Assembly (NCBI GenBank): GCA_964469505.1
Contig: CAYXZO010000093.1
Coordinates: forward strand, 1 to 6,640
Origin: CAYXZO01 sp964469505
Lineage (GTDB): Bacteria; Fidelibacterota; UBA8477; JABMPR01
Reading direction: 5' to 3'
DNA: 6,640 nucleotides
This document shows positions 1 to 6,165 of this stretch, piece after piece. Position 1 is the first letter of the stretch. Every line of letters begins with the position of its first letter. The notes beneath the pieces are model-generated. The model was given only the letters and a program-made list of their open reading frames with translations. It searched no databases and had not been told where the DNA came from. The position numbers and the translations under genes are program-made.

Positions 1-39
1 TGCGTCACCTGTCCCCATTGCGGTTATTCTAAGTGCTAA
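1..39 (+). CDS. nrdJ: 3' end of a probable B12-dependent (class II) ribonucleotide reductase, partial
   Basis: Reading frame 1 from the window edge gives CVTCPHCGYSKC followed by a TAA stop at 37-39. The spacing C-x2-C-x2-C-x4-C and the terminal CGYSKC are what I know from the Cys-rich, zinc-ribbon-like tail of adenosylcobalamin-dependent ribonucleoside-diphosphate reductases of the long NrdJ type. These enzymes reduce ribonucleotides to deoxyribonucleotides in the cytoplasm, independently of oxygen. Only 12 codons are visible, so the assignment rests on this tail alone. Another zinc-ribbon protein with a similar end is possible. The gene converges on miaA, and a strong hairpin begins 17 nt after the stop. 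Confidence 0.65.
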   Translation, partial: CVTCPHCGYSKC

Positions 40-56
40 AGCGCTCTGCCGATTTT

Positions 57-88
57 GCCCCCCGAGGAATTTAACTCTCCCGGGGGGC
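57..88. terminator. GC-rich hairpin between convergent nrdJ and miaA
   Basis: GCCCCCCG at 57-64 is the exact reverse complement of CGGGGGGC at 81-88. This gives an 8-bp, nearly all G/C stem; on the minus-strand RNA a G-U and a further G-C pair can extend it. It lies 17 nt beyond the nrdJ stop and 62 nt beyond the miaA stop, the expected place for a shared bidirectional transcription end. Neither strand has a proper U tract after the stem (TAATCCCC on plus, AAAATCGG on minus), so it is not a textbook intrinsic terminator. It may instead block RNA decay from the 3' end. The G run can alternatively pair with CCCC at 93-96. Confidence 0.45.
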
Positions 89-150
89 TAATCCCCTTAA
101 CTACAAACAATAAGATTCAATCACTGGTTGCAGAAATAACGGTGGGCAGC

Positions 151-1074
151 TTATTGAAGCTGCAACGAGTGGAAATCAATGATTTGATTCGGCCCGGGAC
201 GGTTACGTATCCAAGTCAATTGTCTTTTAGCGAACCGTCGGGTGTTGCGCTTGACCAAGGCAATGGTTTCCGCCAGGGATATTTCACCTCGCAGATGCTT
301 AAAAACTTCCTGGTAACCAATACTTCGTAAAGCGTATTCGTCGGGCGAATAACCTTTCTCCAGCAAACAGCGACATTCCGCCACCAATCCACGTTGGAAC
401 ATTTTTTCCACTCGTTGGTTGATGCGTTGGTACAGTTCCTCTCGGTTGCGGACCAGGGCGATTCTGAAACCCCGTAGCGGGAAAGGATCCGGCAGGTTCT
501 GAAATACCACACTGGGAGGCTGGCCGGTACTTTCATATATCTCAAAAGCTCTGATCAACTTCTTGTGATCATTCCAGTGGAAAGTGTGGGCATATTCGGG
601 ATCAATCCGCTCCAATTCCTGCCATAAAGTTTCGGCGCCCTCTTCAGCCAGGCGTTGAGCGTATCTGCTCCTTAATTCCAGATCCTTTCTAACCTCTTTG
701 AATAGACCGAACTGCAGGGCGTCCAGATAAAGCATCGCTCCCCCAACCACCAGCGGCAGTCGGCCTCTACTGCGGATCTGCAGAATTCTTTTACGGGCTT
801 CCCGGGCAAAGGCTCCGGCGCTCCAAATCTGATCAGGGTTGATAATATTCACTAAATGGTGAGGAATGGATCTCAGCGTTTCCGGTGGTGGGGTATCAGT
901 ACCGATATCCATACCCCGATAAGCCTGGCGGGAATCAGCTGAAATGATTTCCAGAGGTATACGCTTTGCCAGCCAATAAGCCACGGCGCTTTTACCGACC
1001 CCGGTGGGGCCAGTGAGAATTACATAATCCGCCCCGGCCGTATCCACCCACAATGCGCCCAGTGGTAGTTTCAT
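151..1074 (-). CDS. miaA: tRNA dimethylallyltransferase (tRNA A37 isopentenyltransferase)
   Basis: This cytoplasmic enzyme transfers the dimethylallyl group from DMAPP to N6 of A37 in tRNAs that read codons starting with U, giving i6A37. The 307-residue product has the P-loop GPTGVGKS (22-29), the family block SADSRQAYRGMDIGT (45-59), PHHL (71-74), the channel-region block ALRSIGYQEV (248-257) and the terminal RFAKRQLTWIRN. Length is normal for bacterial MiaA. The usual GGTGLY block is GGAMLY here (111-116), and the P-loop starts about ten residues later than usual because of an N-terminal extension. The ATG lies 9 nt after the mutL stop, with an AGGCGG ribosome binding site overlapping that stop, so co-translation with mutL is likely. 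mutL-miaA is a common pairing. No hfq follows, as it does in many genomes; nrdJ converges instead. Confidence 0.95.
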   Translation of the reverse strand: MKLPLGALWVDTAGADYVILTGPTGVGKSAVAYWLAKRIPLEIISADSRQAYRGMDIGTDTPPPETLRSIPHHLVNIINPDQIWSAGAFAREARKRILQIRSRGRLPLVVGGAMLYLDALQFGLFKEVRKDLELRSRYAQRLAEEGAETLWQELERIDPEYAHTFHWNDHKKLIRAFEIYESTGQPPSVVFQNLPDPFPLRGFRIALVRNREELYQRINQRVEKMFQRGLVAECRCLLEKGYSPDEYALRSIGYQEVFKHLRGEISLAETIALVKRNTRRFAKRQLTWIRNRPGPNQIIDFHSLQLQ

Positions 1075-1079
1075 GTCAG

Positions 1080-1085
1080 CCGCCT
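1080..1085 (-). promoter_or_regulatory. Ribosome binding site of miaA overlapping the mutL stop
   Basis: AGGCGG ends 5 nt before the miaA ATG and shares its first two bases with the mutL TAG stop. This supports the ATG at 1074 over the inner TTG/GTG codons and suggests translational coupling to mutL. Confidence 0.6.
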
Positions 1086-2838
1086 AGTGGCGCTCGAAGC
1101 GACGATCTAATTCTTCCAGGGTGAGATTAATGATTATCGGTCGCCCGTGAGGGCAATAAAAGGGATGTTCCGTAGCGAATAAGCGATCCACCAACGTTCG
1201 CATTTCCGCTTCGGTGAGGGGATCACCGGCCTTTATGGCCGCTTTGCAGGCAAAAGAAGCCGCCAGGCGCTTGGGGGGTGAGTATTCGAACTCCCGTGCT
1301 CCCCGGTAATTGTCCAGAATTTCTTTCAACACCGTGCCTTCGCTTCCGCTGCGCATATCCACAGGAACGGCTTCCACCAAAACCGTCCTGGGACCGAACT
1401 CCCGTAATTGGAATCCCAGCTTCTGCAGCATAGGCAACAATTCCAACAACAGCTCATAGTCGTCAGCACTTAATTGCACCGCTTGAGGAAATAGTAATTG
1501 CTGGGCCGATCCCCTTTGCTGTTCGAGGTTTTTCAACGCTTCTTCGTAAAGGATGCGTTCATGGGCAACATGTTGATCGATAATGGCGATGCCGCTGGTG
1601 ATTTGACTTAAGATATATTTATTGTGCACCTGCCAGATGAAACCCTCCACCCTTTCCGGCGCAGGCTCGGTGGAGTCGGTCTGCAACATTTGCCGGAAAC
1701 GGCGGGCTTTGGCCAGGAGGTCTTCCCCGCGCTCTTCCCGGGGTGTGGAGGGAACATTGAAATGCAAGGCCGGTTGGCTCGGAGATGCTGGAGGAGTACG
1801 CAGCGGATTGAAAGTCTGGGGCTTCTCCAACCCCGGCAGCATAGCCCCCAATTGACGCAGGCCTTGTTCCACTGCTTCTTTCACCACGTAGTACACTCGC
1901 CATTCATCCCTGAATTTCACTTCCAGTTTGGTGGGATGTACGTTGACGTCCATTTCACTGGGAGGGATTTGGAGCACCAGCACGTAGAAAGGATATTCAC
2001 CGCGACTTATCAAAGAACGATAGCCCTGATAAACAGCGCTGCTAAGCAGTCTGTCGCTGACGGGTCTCCCGTTTACCAAAAGAAACTGTTCTCCGCGGGC
2101 GGTGCGCACCAGATCTAGATTGCCAATAAACCCTTCCACTTTGAAACCGCCGGCGGTGAATTCCACTGCAACCAACTTGGTGGAATAATCCCGTCCAAAA
2201 AGCTCCTGGATACGATGCTGCAAGTCACCCGGCCGCAAATCGTATATGACTTTACCGTCGGAACGTATTTTGAAGGACACCTGAGGGTAGGCCAGAGCCA
2301 GAGGCTTGAATATGCCCAGGATGTGGTTTAGTTCAGTGCGTTTGCCTTTGAGAAACTTCAACCGAGCCGGCACATTAAAAAACAGATTGCGGACCGTGAC
2401 CCGCGTACCTGCTGCCATGGATACCGGTTGCGGTTCAAGTATTTGACCTGCTTTCACCTGCAGCATGTAGGCTGTATCCTGTTCCGGTGGGCGGGAAACA
2501 ATTTCCAATATGCTCACCGAACCAATGCTCGGCAGAGCTTCACCCCTGAATCCCAGGGTGGCGATGTGTTCCAGATCTTCCACTGTGTCGATCTTACTGG
2601 TGGCGTGGCGTTGCACAGCGAGGGAAAGTTCCTCGGGAGTCATACCACAACCATTATCAACCACCTGAATCAGACGGCGCCCCCCATCCTCCAGTGCTAT
2701 ATCTATGGCGGTGGCTCCGGCATCCAGAGCATTCTCAACCAGTTCCTTCACAACCGAGGAAGGCCGCTGCACCACTTCACCGGCAGCAATTTTATTGCAC
2801 AGTAAAGGGGGTAATATTTTTATACGCGCTTCAGCCAC
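1084..2838 (-). CDS. mutL: DNA mismatch repair protein MutL, endonuclease type
   Basis: MutL is the ATPase that links mismatch recognition by MutS to strand incision and excision. The 584-residue product has the GHKL ATPase half with E32 and N36 (matching E. coli E29 and N33), DNGCGM (61-66), TLGFRGEAL (94-102), NGRPV (256-260) and DVNVHPTKLEVKF (297-309). A proline-rich linker spans about 335-398. The C-terminal dimerisation/nuclease half carries DQHVAHERILYE (421-432), ACKAAIKAGD (530-539) and CPHGRP (562-567), the metal-binding set of nicking MutL proteins found in bacteria that lack MutH. The fourth motif position is Val instead of the usual Ala. The start is a GTG with GAGGT 9 nt upstream; an in-frame TAA lies just before it, so no longer form is possible. 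No mutS is adjacent; ftcD precedes it with a 41-nt gap. Confidence 0.97.
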   Translation of the reverse strand: MAEARIKILPPLLCNKIAAGEVVQRPSSVVKELVENALDAGATAIDIALEDGGRRLIQVVDNGCGMTPEELSLAVQRHATSKIDTVEDLEHIATLGFRGEALPSIGSVSILEIVSRPPEQDTAYMLQVKAGQILEPQPVSMAAGTRVTVRNLFFNVPARLKFLKGKRTELNHILGIFKPLALAYPQVSFKIRSDGKVIYDLRPGDLQHRIQELFGRDYSTKLVAVEFTAGGFKVEGFIGNLDLVRTARGEQFLLVNGRPVSDRLLSSAVYQGYRSLISRGEYPFYVLVLQIPPSEMDVNVHPTKLEVKFRDEWRVYYVVKEAVEQGLRQLGAMLPGLEKPQTFNPLRTPPASPSQPALHFNVPSTPREERGEDLLAKARRFRQMLQTDSTEPAPERVEGFIWQVHNKYILSQITSGIAIIDQHVAHERILYEEALKNLEQQRGSAQQLLFPQAVQLSADDYELLLELLPMLQKLGFQLREFGPRTVLVEAVPVDMRSGSEGTVLKEILDNYRGAREFEYSPPKRLAASFACKAAIKAGDPLTEAEMRTLVDRLFATEHPFYCPHGRPIIINLTLEELDRRFERH

Positions 2839-2847
2839 TGATTAACA

Positions 2848-2855
2848 ACCTCACC
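2848..2855 (-). promoter_or_regulatory. Ribosome binding site deciding the GTG start of mutL
   Basis: GGTGAGGT ends 9 nt before the GTG at 2838. A nearby ATG overlaps this motif but is in another frame, so the GTG is the supported start. Confidence 0.6.
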
Positions 2856-2879
2856 ATCAAACCACCCCAACGAATTAGG

Positions 2880-4571
2880 TTACTCCAGAGCTTCCTGAAG
2901 GATTTTCTCCACTTGTGGCCCGTACTTCTGAGCAAGCTCTTCAGCCTGTTGCCTTAGCTGCTGAACCCGGCTCCTAAAAGCTGATACCTGTTCTTTGTCT
3001 TCCAGTCCCGGCAAATTGATTAAAACATTATACGCGGCTCCTTCCAGACCGGCGCGGGCTTGCAATAGAGCCACCCCCGCATCTGAAAGAGAATTACGAT
3101 TGCCTTTTGTGGCCACTTTACCGGCCAGCTCCATAACCTGCATACAAGTTTCCATCACCTCCAGCGGGACCTTGATGGATTCCACCGTCGCCGCCTGGAT
3201 CCGGTGAGCTCGTTCGGCCTTTTGCTCGTCGGTTTTTTTAGGCAACCGCATGGCAGCCATAACCGCGTCGAAAGCCCGGGTATCTTCATCGATCAGTTCC
3301 AGCAAACGCTGCTTCAGTTTCTGGGCTTTTGACCCCAGTTCCGCCATCTCCGAAAAAACCTCCTCATAACCCTTTTTGCCGTGGGTCAAGGCCGCCACCA
3401 TTGAGGTCAAGGCGGCCGCCAGGGAACCGGCCAGGGCAGACACCGAGCCTCCACCGGGTGCTGGAGAGTCGGTGGATAGTTCATCTAGAAATTCTCGTAA
3501 TGACAAATCCCGCAGGCGCTTACCCCCGAGCTCTTTCTCCAGGCGGTATTCAATTATGCGTTCATCTGGATCGAACCTGGAAACTTCATTGAGGCCCATG
3601 GTTTGGATAGCAATCCTTACAAGCTCACGTTCCGGCACGCCGGCAGTCTTTCCCTGTTTCTCTAAATAATACTTCCCGGCATCGCTGATGGCCTGTAGGG
3701 GGATCATACCCACTATTTCACTGCCGGTTACGCGCAAACCCCGCTTCTCGGCCTGTCTGACAACCTCATCAAACACTTTGTACAAAGGGGTGGTTTCAAA
3801 ATCTGTCAGGTTGATGGAAACCTGGGCCATGGAGTATTCATCAATGTACCAACCAACGGCCTTTACCGCTTTCAAAGTACCCGGACGTCGGATGATATTG
3901 CCATTCTCATCGCGCATGATTTTGCCCTGTTCGTCGCGGCGGGCGCGCCCTTTCTCCCGGATGTCCAGGGCAATGTCCCGGGCCAGCTTTCGATCGCGGG
4001 TGTTTAGGTTCACGTTGTAGGCGATGAGGAATTTACGGGCCCCGATAGCGGTAGCGCCGGCGGTGGGATTGAACTGAGTCGGACCGAAATCAGGTCGCCA
4101 TTGGGGATCCTGAAGCTTGGCTTCCAGTCCCTCATATTCACCAGCTCGGACCGTGGCCAGATTACGACGCTCAGGGGAAGTGGCCGCGTATTCGTAGAGG
4201 TACACTGGGATACCTAGTTCCTCTCCCACACGCTGTCCCAACTGGCGGGCTAACGCCACACAGTCCTCCATGGTTAGGCCCCGTACCGGAACAAAAGGAC
4301 ACACATCGGTGGCACCCATTCTGGGATGTGCCCCTTGATGCTGGCGCATATCTATCAATTCAGCGGCTTTGCGGATGGCCAGAAAAGCTGCCTCCACCAC
4401 CGCTTCGGGCGAGCCTACAAAGGTCACAACAGTGCGATTGGTATCAGCACCGGGGTCGACATCCAGCAGAACTGCACCGGGAGTTTTTTCAATTTCAGCC
4501 GTGATCTTATTAATTACGTCGAGGTTACGTCCTTCACTGAAATTAGGTACGCATTCCACTATTTGCTGCAT
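2880..4571 (-). CDS. ftcD: Bifunctional glutamate formimidoyltransferase / formimidoyl-tetrahydrofolate cyclodeaminase
   Basis: The N-terminal half moves the formimino group from N-formimino-L-glutamate to tetrahydrofolate. The C-terminal half deaminates 5-formimino-THF to 5,10-methenyl-THF and ammonia, feeding histidine-derived carbon into the folate pool. In the 563-residue product, residues 1 to about 340 form the transferase, with the start ECVPNFSEGR (6-15) and HQGAHPRMGATDVCPF (78-93), where H82 coincides with the catalytic His of the mammalian enzyme. Residues about 352-563 form the cyclodeaminase, with SPAPGGGSVSALAG (369-382) and NSLSDAGV (493-500). The two halves are fused as in animal FTCD, whereas many bacteria keep them separate. 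A charged insert has a tandem octapeptide repeat (212-227). The ATG is preceded by GGGGAG at 8 nt. No hut genes are nearby, so the source of formiminoglutamate is not shown. Confidence 0.95.
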   Translation of the reverse strand: MQQIVECVPNFSEGRNLDVINKITAEIEKTPGAVLLDVDPGADTNRTVVTFVGSPEAVVEAAFLAIRKAAELIDMRQHQGAHPRMGATDVCPFVPVRGLTMEDCVALARQLGQRVGEELGIPVYLYEYAATSPERRNLATVRAGEYEGLEAKLQDPQWRPDFGPTQFNPTAGATAIGARKFLIAYNVNLNTRDRKLARDIALDIREKGRARRDEQGKIMRDENGNIIRRPGTLKAVKAVGWYIDEYSMAQVSINLTDFETTPLYKVFDEVVRQAEKRGLRVTGSEIVGMIPLQAISDAGKYYLEKQGKTAGVPERELVRIAIQTMGLNEVSRFDPDERIIEYRLEKELGGKRLRDLSLREFLDELSTDSPAPGGGSVSALAGSLAAALTSMVAALTHGKKGYEEVFSEMAELGSKAQKLKQRLLELIDEDTRAFDAVMAAMRLPKKTDEQKAERAHRIQAATVESIKVPLEVMETCMQVMELAGKVATKGNRNSLSDAGVALLQARAGLEGAAYNVLINLPGLEDKEQVSAFRSRVQQLRQQAEELAQKYGPQVEKILQEALE

Positions 4572-4579
4572 TTCACATA

Positions 4580-4585
4580 CTCCCC
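4580..4585 (-). promoter_or_regulatory. Ribosome binding site of ftcD
   Basis: GGGGAG lies 8 nt before the ftcD ATG, within the 26-nt gap after the small membrane-protein gene. The gap leaves no obvious room for a separate promoter, which supports co-transcription. Confidence 0.6.
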
Positions 4586-4597
4586 TTTATCTCTCCA

Positions 4598-4792
4598 CTA
4601 CGGTTGTATCCTGGATAAATAATACAGCAAGTACAGAATGGCTGCCGTCATAGCCGCCAGCCACCAGATGCTACGTCCCCTTGGTCGAGGGTAAGGCGAG
4701 AGCCGTCGGAAACGAAGTCTTTCCGACTCCAGCTCATCCAGTTCAAAGCGAGATTTCCATTGTCGACGATATGGTTTGAAGAATAGACTCAT
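4598..4792 (-). CDS. Small single-span membrane protein, function unknown
   Basis: I do not recognise this 64-residue product. Residues 1-40 are strongly charged and Arg-rich, including the acidic patch ELDELESE (17-24) followed by RLRFRR and the Pro/Arg stretch SPYPRPRGR. One hydrophobic helix, about residues 42-59 (starting SIWWLAAM, ending YLLYYLS), is followed by a five-residue tail. By the positive-inside rule the long N-terminal part should be cytoplasmic, giving a tail-anchored layout without a signal peptide. GGAG ends 4 nt before the ATG at 4792. A GTG directly upstream (4795) would be too close to it, so the ATG is preferred. The gene lies 80 nt after selD and 26 nt before ftcD on the same strand, so it is probably co-transcribed. 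A regulatory or complex-anchoring role is only a guess. Confidence 0.65.
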   Translation of the reverse strand: MSLFFKPYRRQWKSRFELDELESERLRFRRLSPYPRPRGRSIWWLAAMTAAILYLLYYLSRIQP

Positions 4793-4872
4793 CACTCTCC
4801 GTCTGTTTCACGAGCCTTAATTAATGGCAAAACCAAGGATTGCCAATAGCGTTTTAGGCGAGTCTCCAGAGC

Positions 4873-5922
4873 TTATTCAACTATTAATTTAGGGTTTTCC
4901 GAAACTTCGCTTATCTCCCCGATGATCGCAGCGGCCACCCCTTGCGCCAGCAACCGTTCTAAAGCCCGCTGTCCTTCGTCCGCGGGGAGACATACCAACA
5001 ATCCTCCAGAGGTTTGAGGATCCCACAATAAGGTTTGAAGCGCGGATGGCATCCGCTCAAGATTTACGATCCGTCCCTCAACATGCTGCCGATTACTGAC
5101 ACAAGCTCCGGGACGAATATCAGCCTCTGCCAGTTCAACGGCGCCAGGCAACCAGTTAATTTTTTCCTGGAAAAGCCGCCCCGTAACTTTGGAAGCCAAT
5201 AGCATTTCCAACAGATGGCCTGCTAAACCAAAGCCGGTTATGTCCGTGGCCGCGTGAACCGTAAAATCCCCCAGGATTTCAGCGGCAGTCTTGTTCAGCG
5301 TAACCATGCTTTGTACCATGGTTTCAACTGCCTGTTGAGGAGCCTTACCCCGCTTGAGGGCGGTGGCAATCACCCCTGTTCCAATGGGTTTGGTAAGAAG
5401 CAGCACGTCGCCGGGGAGGGCGCCGGCTTTACGCCATAGCTTACCAGGGGTAACCTTACCAGTAACAGCCAAGCCATACTTAAGTTCTTCGTCCCTAATT
5501 GTATGGCCTCCGGCTAACAGCACTTTTGCTTCTTCCAGAACTTCAATCCCTCCCTGGAGAATTTCTTTCAGCCAGGAGAGGGGCAATTTTTCCGTAGGAA
5601 AAGCCACCAGGTTTAACGCCAGCAATGGCTGGGCCCCCATGGCATAAATATCGCTCAGGGCATTGGCTGCAGCGATTTTACCAAAGGTGAAGGGATCGTC
5701 CACAATAGGTGTAAGAAAATCGACGGTTTGGACCAGCCACTGGTCAGACGCAAAACGATACACCGCGGCATCGTCCCGATCTAACATACCCGATATCAGC
5801 GCCGGGGAAGTCGGGAGCTTAAGATCCTTAAGTAAGTCGTCCAGGTCCCCTGGACCAAGTTTAGCCGCTCACCCCGCTGCTTTCACGGTGGTGGTGAGGC
5901 GTGGAAGTTGTTTTTCCATCAT
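4873..5922 (-). CDS. selD: Selenide, water dikinase (selenophosphate synthetase), selenocysteine-containing
   Basis: SelD makes selenophosphate from selenide and ATP (products AMP and phosphate); it is the selenium donor for Sec-tRNA and for selenouridine in tRNA. Reading through an in-frame TGA at 5869-5871 gives a 349-residue protein of normal family length. The N-terminal block is VKAAGUAAKLGPGDL (13-27), with Sec18 in the position of E. coli Cys17 and K21 in the position of the essential Lys20. Metal/ATP residues follow: D51 in DRDDAAV, D68 in TVDF, D91 in ALSDIYAMG and D227 in TDITGFGLAGHL, then WDPQTSGGLL near the end. Calling the gene from the ATG at 5787 would drop 45 residues including the active site. 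The start is ATG-ATG at 5922/5919; an in-frame TAA lies seven codons upstream. No clear Shine-Dalgarno is visible. The gene heads the minus-strand string. Confidence 0.95.
5839..5871 (-). promoter_or_regulatory. Selenocysteine UGA codon and bacterial SECIS hairpin in selD
   Basis: The TGA at 5869-5871 is followed after 13 nt by GTCCAGG (5855-5849), loop GGA (5848-5846) and CCTGGAC (5845-5839), a perfect 7-bp stem with G at the first two loop positions. The loop lies about 21 nt after the UGA, within the distance known for bacterial SECIS elements that bind SelB. Sequence on both sides of the TGA encodes the conserved SelD N-terminus in the same frame, so this is recoding, not a nonsense mutation. 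Confidence 0.85.
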
Positions 5923-6017
5923 GAAATAAAAATAGGCAGGGGATTATTTTGCCGAAAGCATATCAGGAATAAAAGTTCAGGCCTGACACTCGAAATAAAG
6001 CTGAAACCAGGGCTGTG

Positions 6018-6046
6018 TATATATGATTTAACTTCAACAATTTCTA
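6018..6046 (-). promoter_or_regulatory. Weak candidate promoter for the selD string
   Basis: On the minus strand, TAGAAA (6046-6041) and TATATA (6023-6018) are separated by 17 nt and each match the housekeeping consensus at four of six positions. It is in a reasonable place, about 95 nt upstream of selD. The region is AT-rich, so chance matches are likely. Confidence 0.2.
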
Positions 6047-6125
6047 GAGTGTAACTTGACACACCTCACCATGAGCAAATTTCTCTGCTCTTACAATAAA
6101 TCCTTCTATATATTTCGGCCAAATG

Positions 6126-6155
6126 GTGAAAAACTTTAGCAAAAAAGTTTTTCAC
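6126..6155. promoter_or_regulatory. Perfect 12-bp inverted repeat before the 6166 ORF
   Basis: GTGAAAAACTTT (6126-6137) and AAAGTTTTTCAC (6144-6155) are exact reverse complements around a 6-nt spacer, AGCAAA. The repeat ends directly before the AGAGGG ribosome binding site (6156-6161) of the downstream ORF. As DNA it could be an operator for a dimeric regulator controlling one or both divergent genes. As RNA it would be a 5'-leader hairpin able to affect initiation or act as an attenuator. It has no U run after the stem on the plus strand, so a simple terminator is less likely. Confidence 0.5.
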
Positions 6156-6165
6156 AGAGGGCAAG

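Noticed and set aside
1..30. The edge sequence read as part of a REP-like repeat because of its GTCCCC core
   Set aside because: The plus-strand frame gives a coherent NrdJ-type Cys-rich tail with a stop, which explains it better.
55..330. A plus-strand ORF overlapping the end of miaA
   Set aside because: Its first codons lie in the GC hairpin, it has no ribosome binding site, and most of it is antisense to conserved miaA sequence.
1624..2118. A 164-codon plus-strand ORF antisense to mutL
   Set aside because: It lies wholly inside mutL, whose protein is fully conserved over this span; the antisense translation shows no recognisable motif and has shadow-type composition.
4812..4860. A GGCAA/TTGCC hairpin or TTGGCA promoter in the selD to small-gene gap
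   Set aside because: The stem is only 5 bp without a U run, and the -10 partner matches poorly at permitted spacings.
5869..5871. The in-frame TGA as a nonsense mutation making selD a pseudogene
   Set aside because: The TGA falls exactly at the active-site Cys/Sec position, conserved sequence continues on both sides in frame, and a SECIS-like hairpin follows.
6056..6061. A perfect TTGACA -35 hexamer for the plus-strand ORF
   Set aside because: No -10-like hexamer lies at 16-18 nt; the nearest good one, TACAAT at 6092-6097, is 30 nt away.
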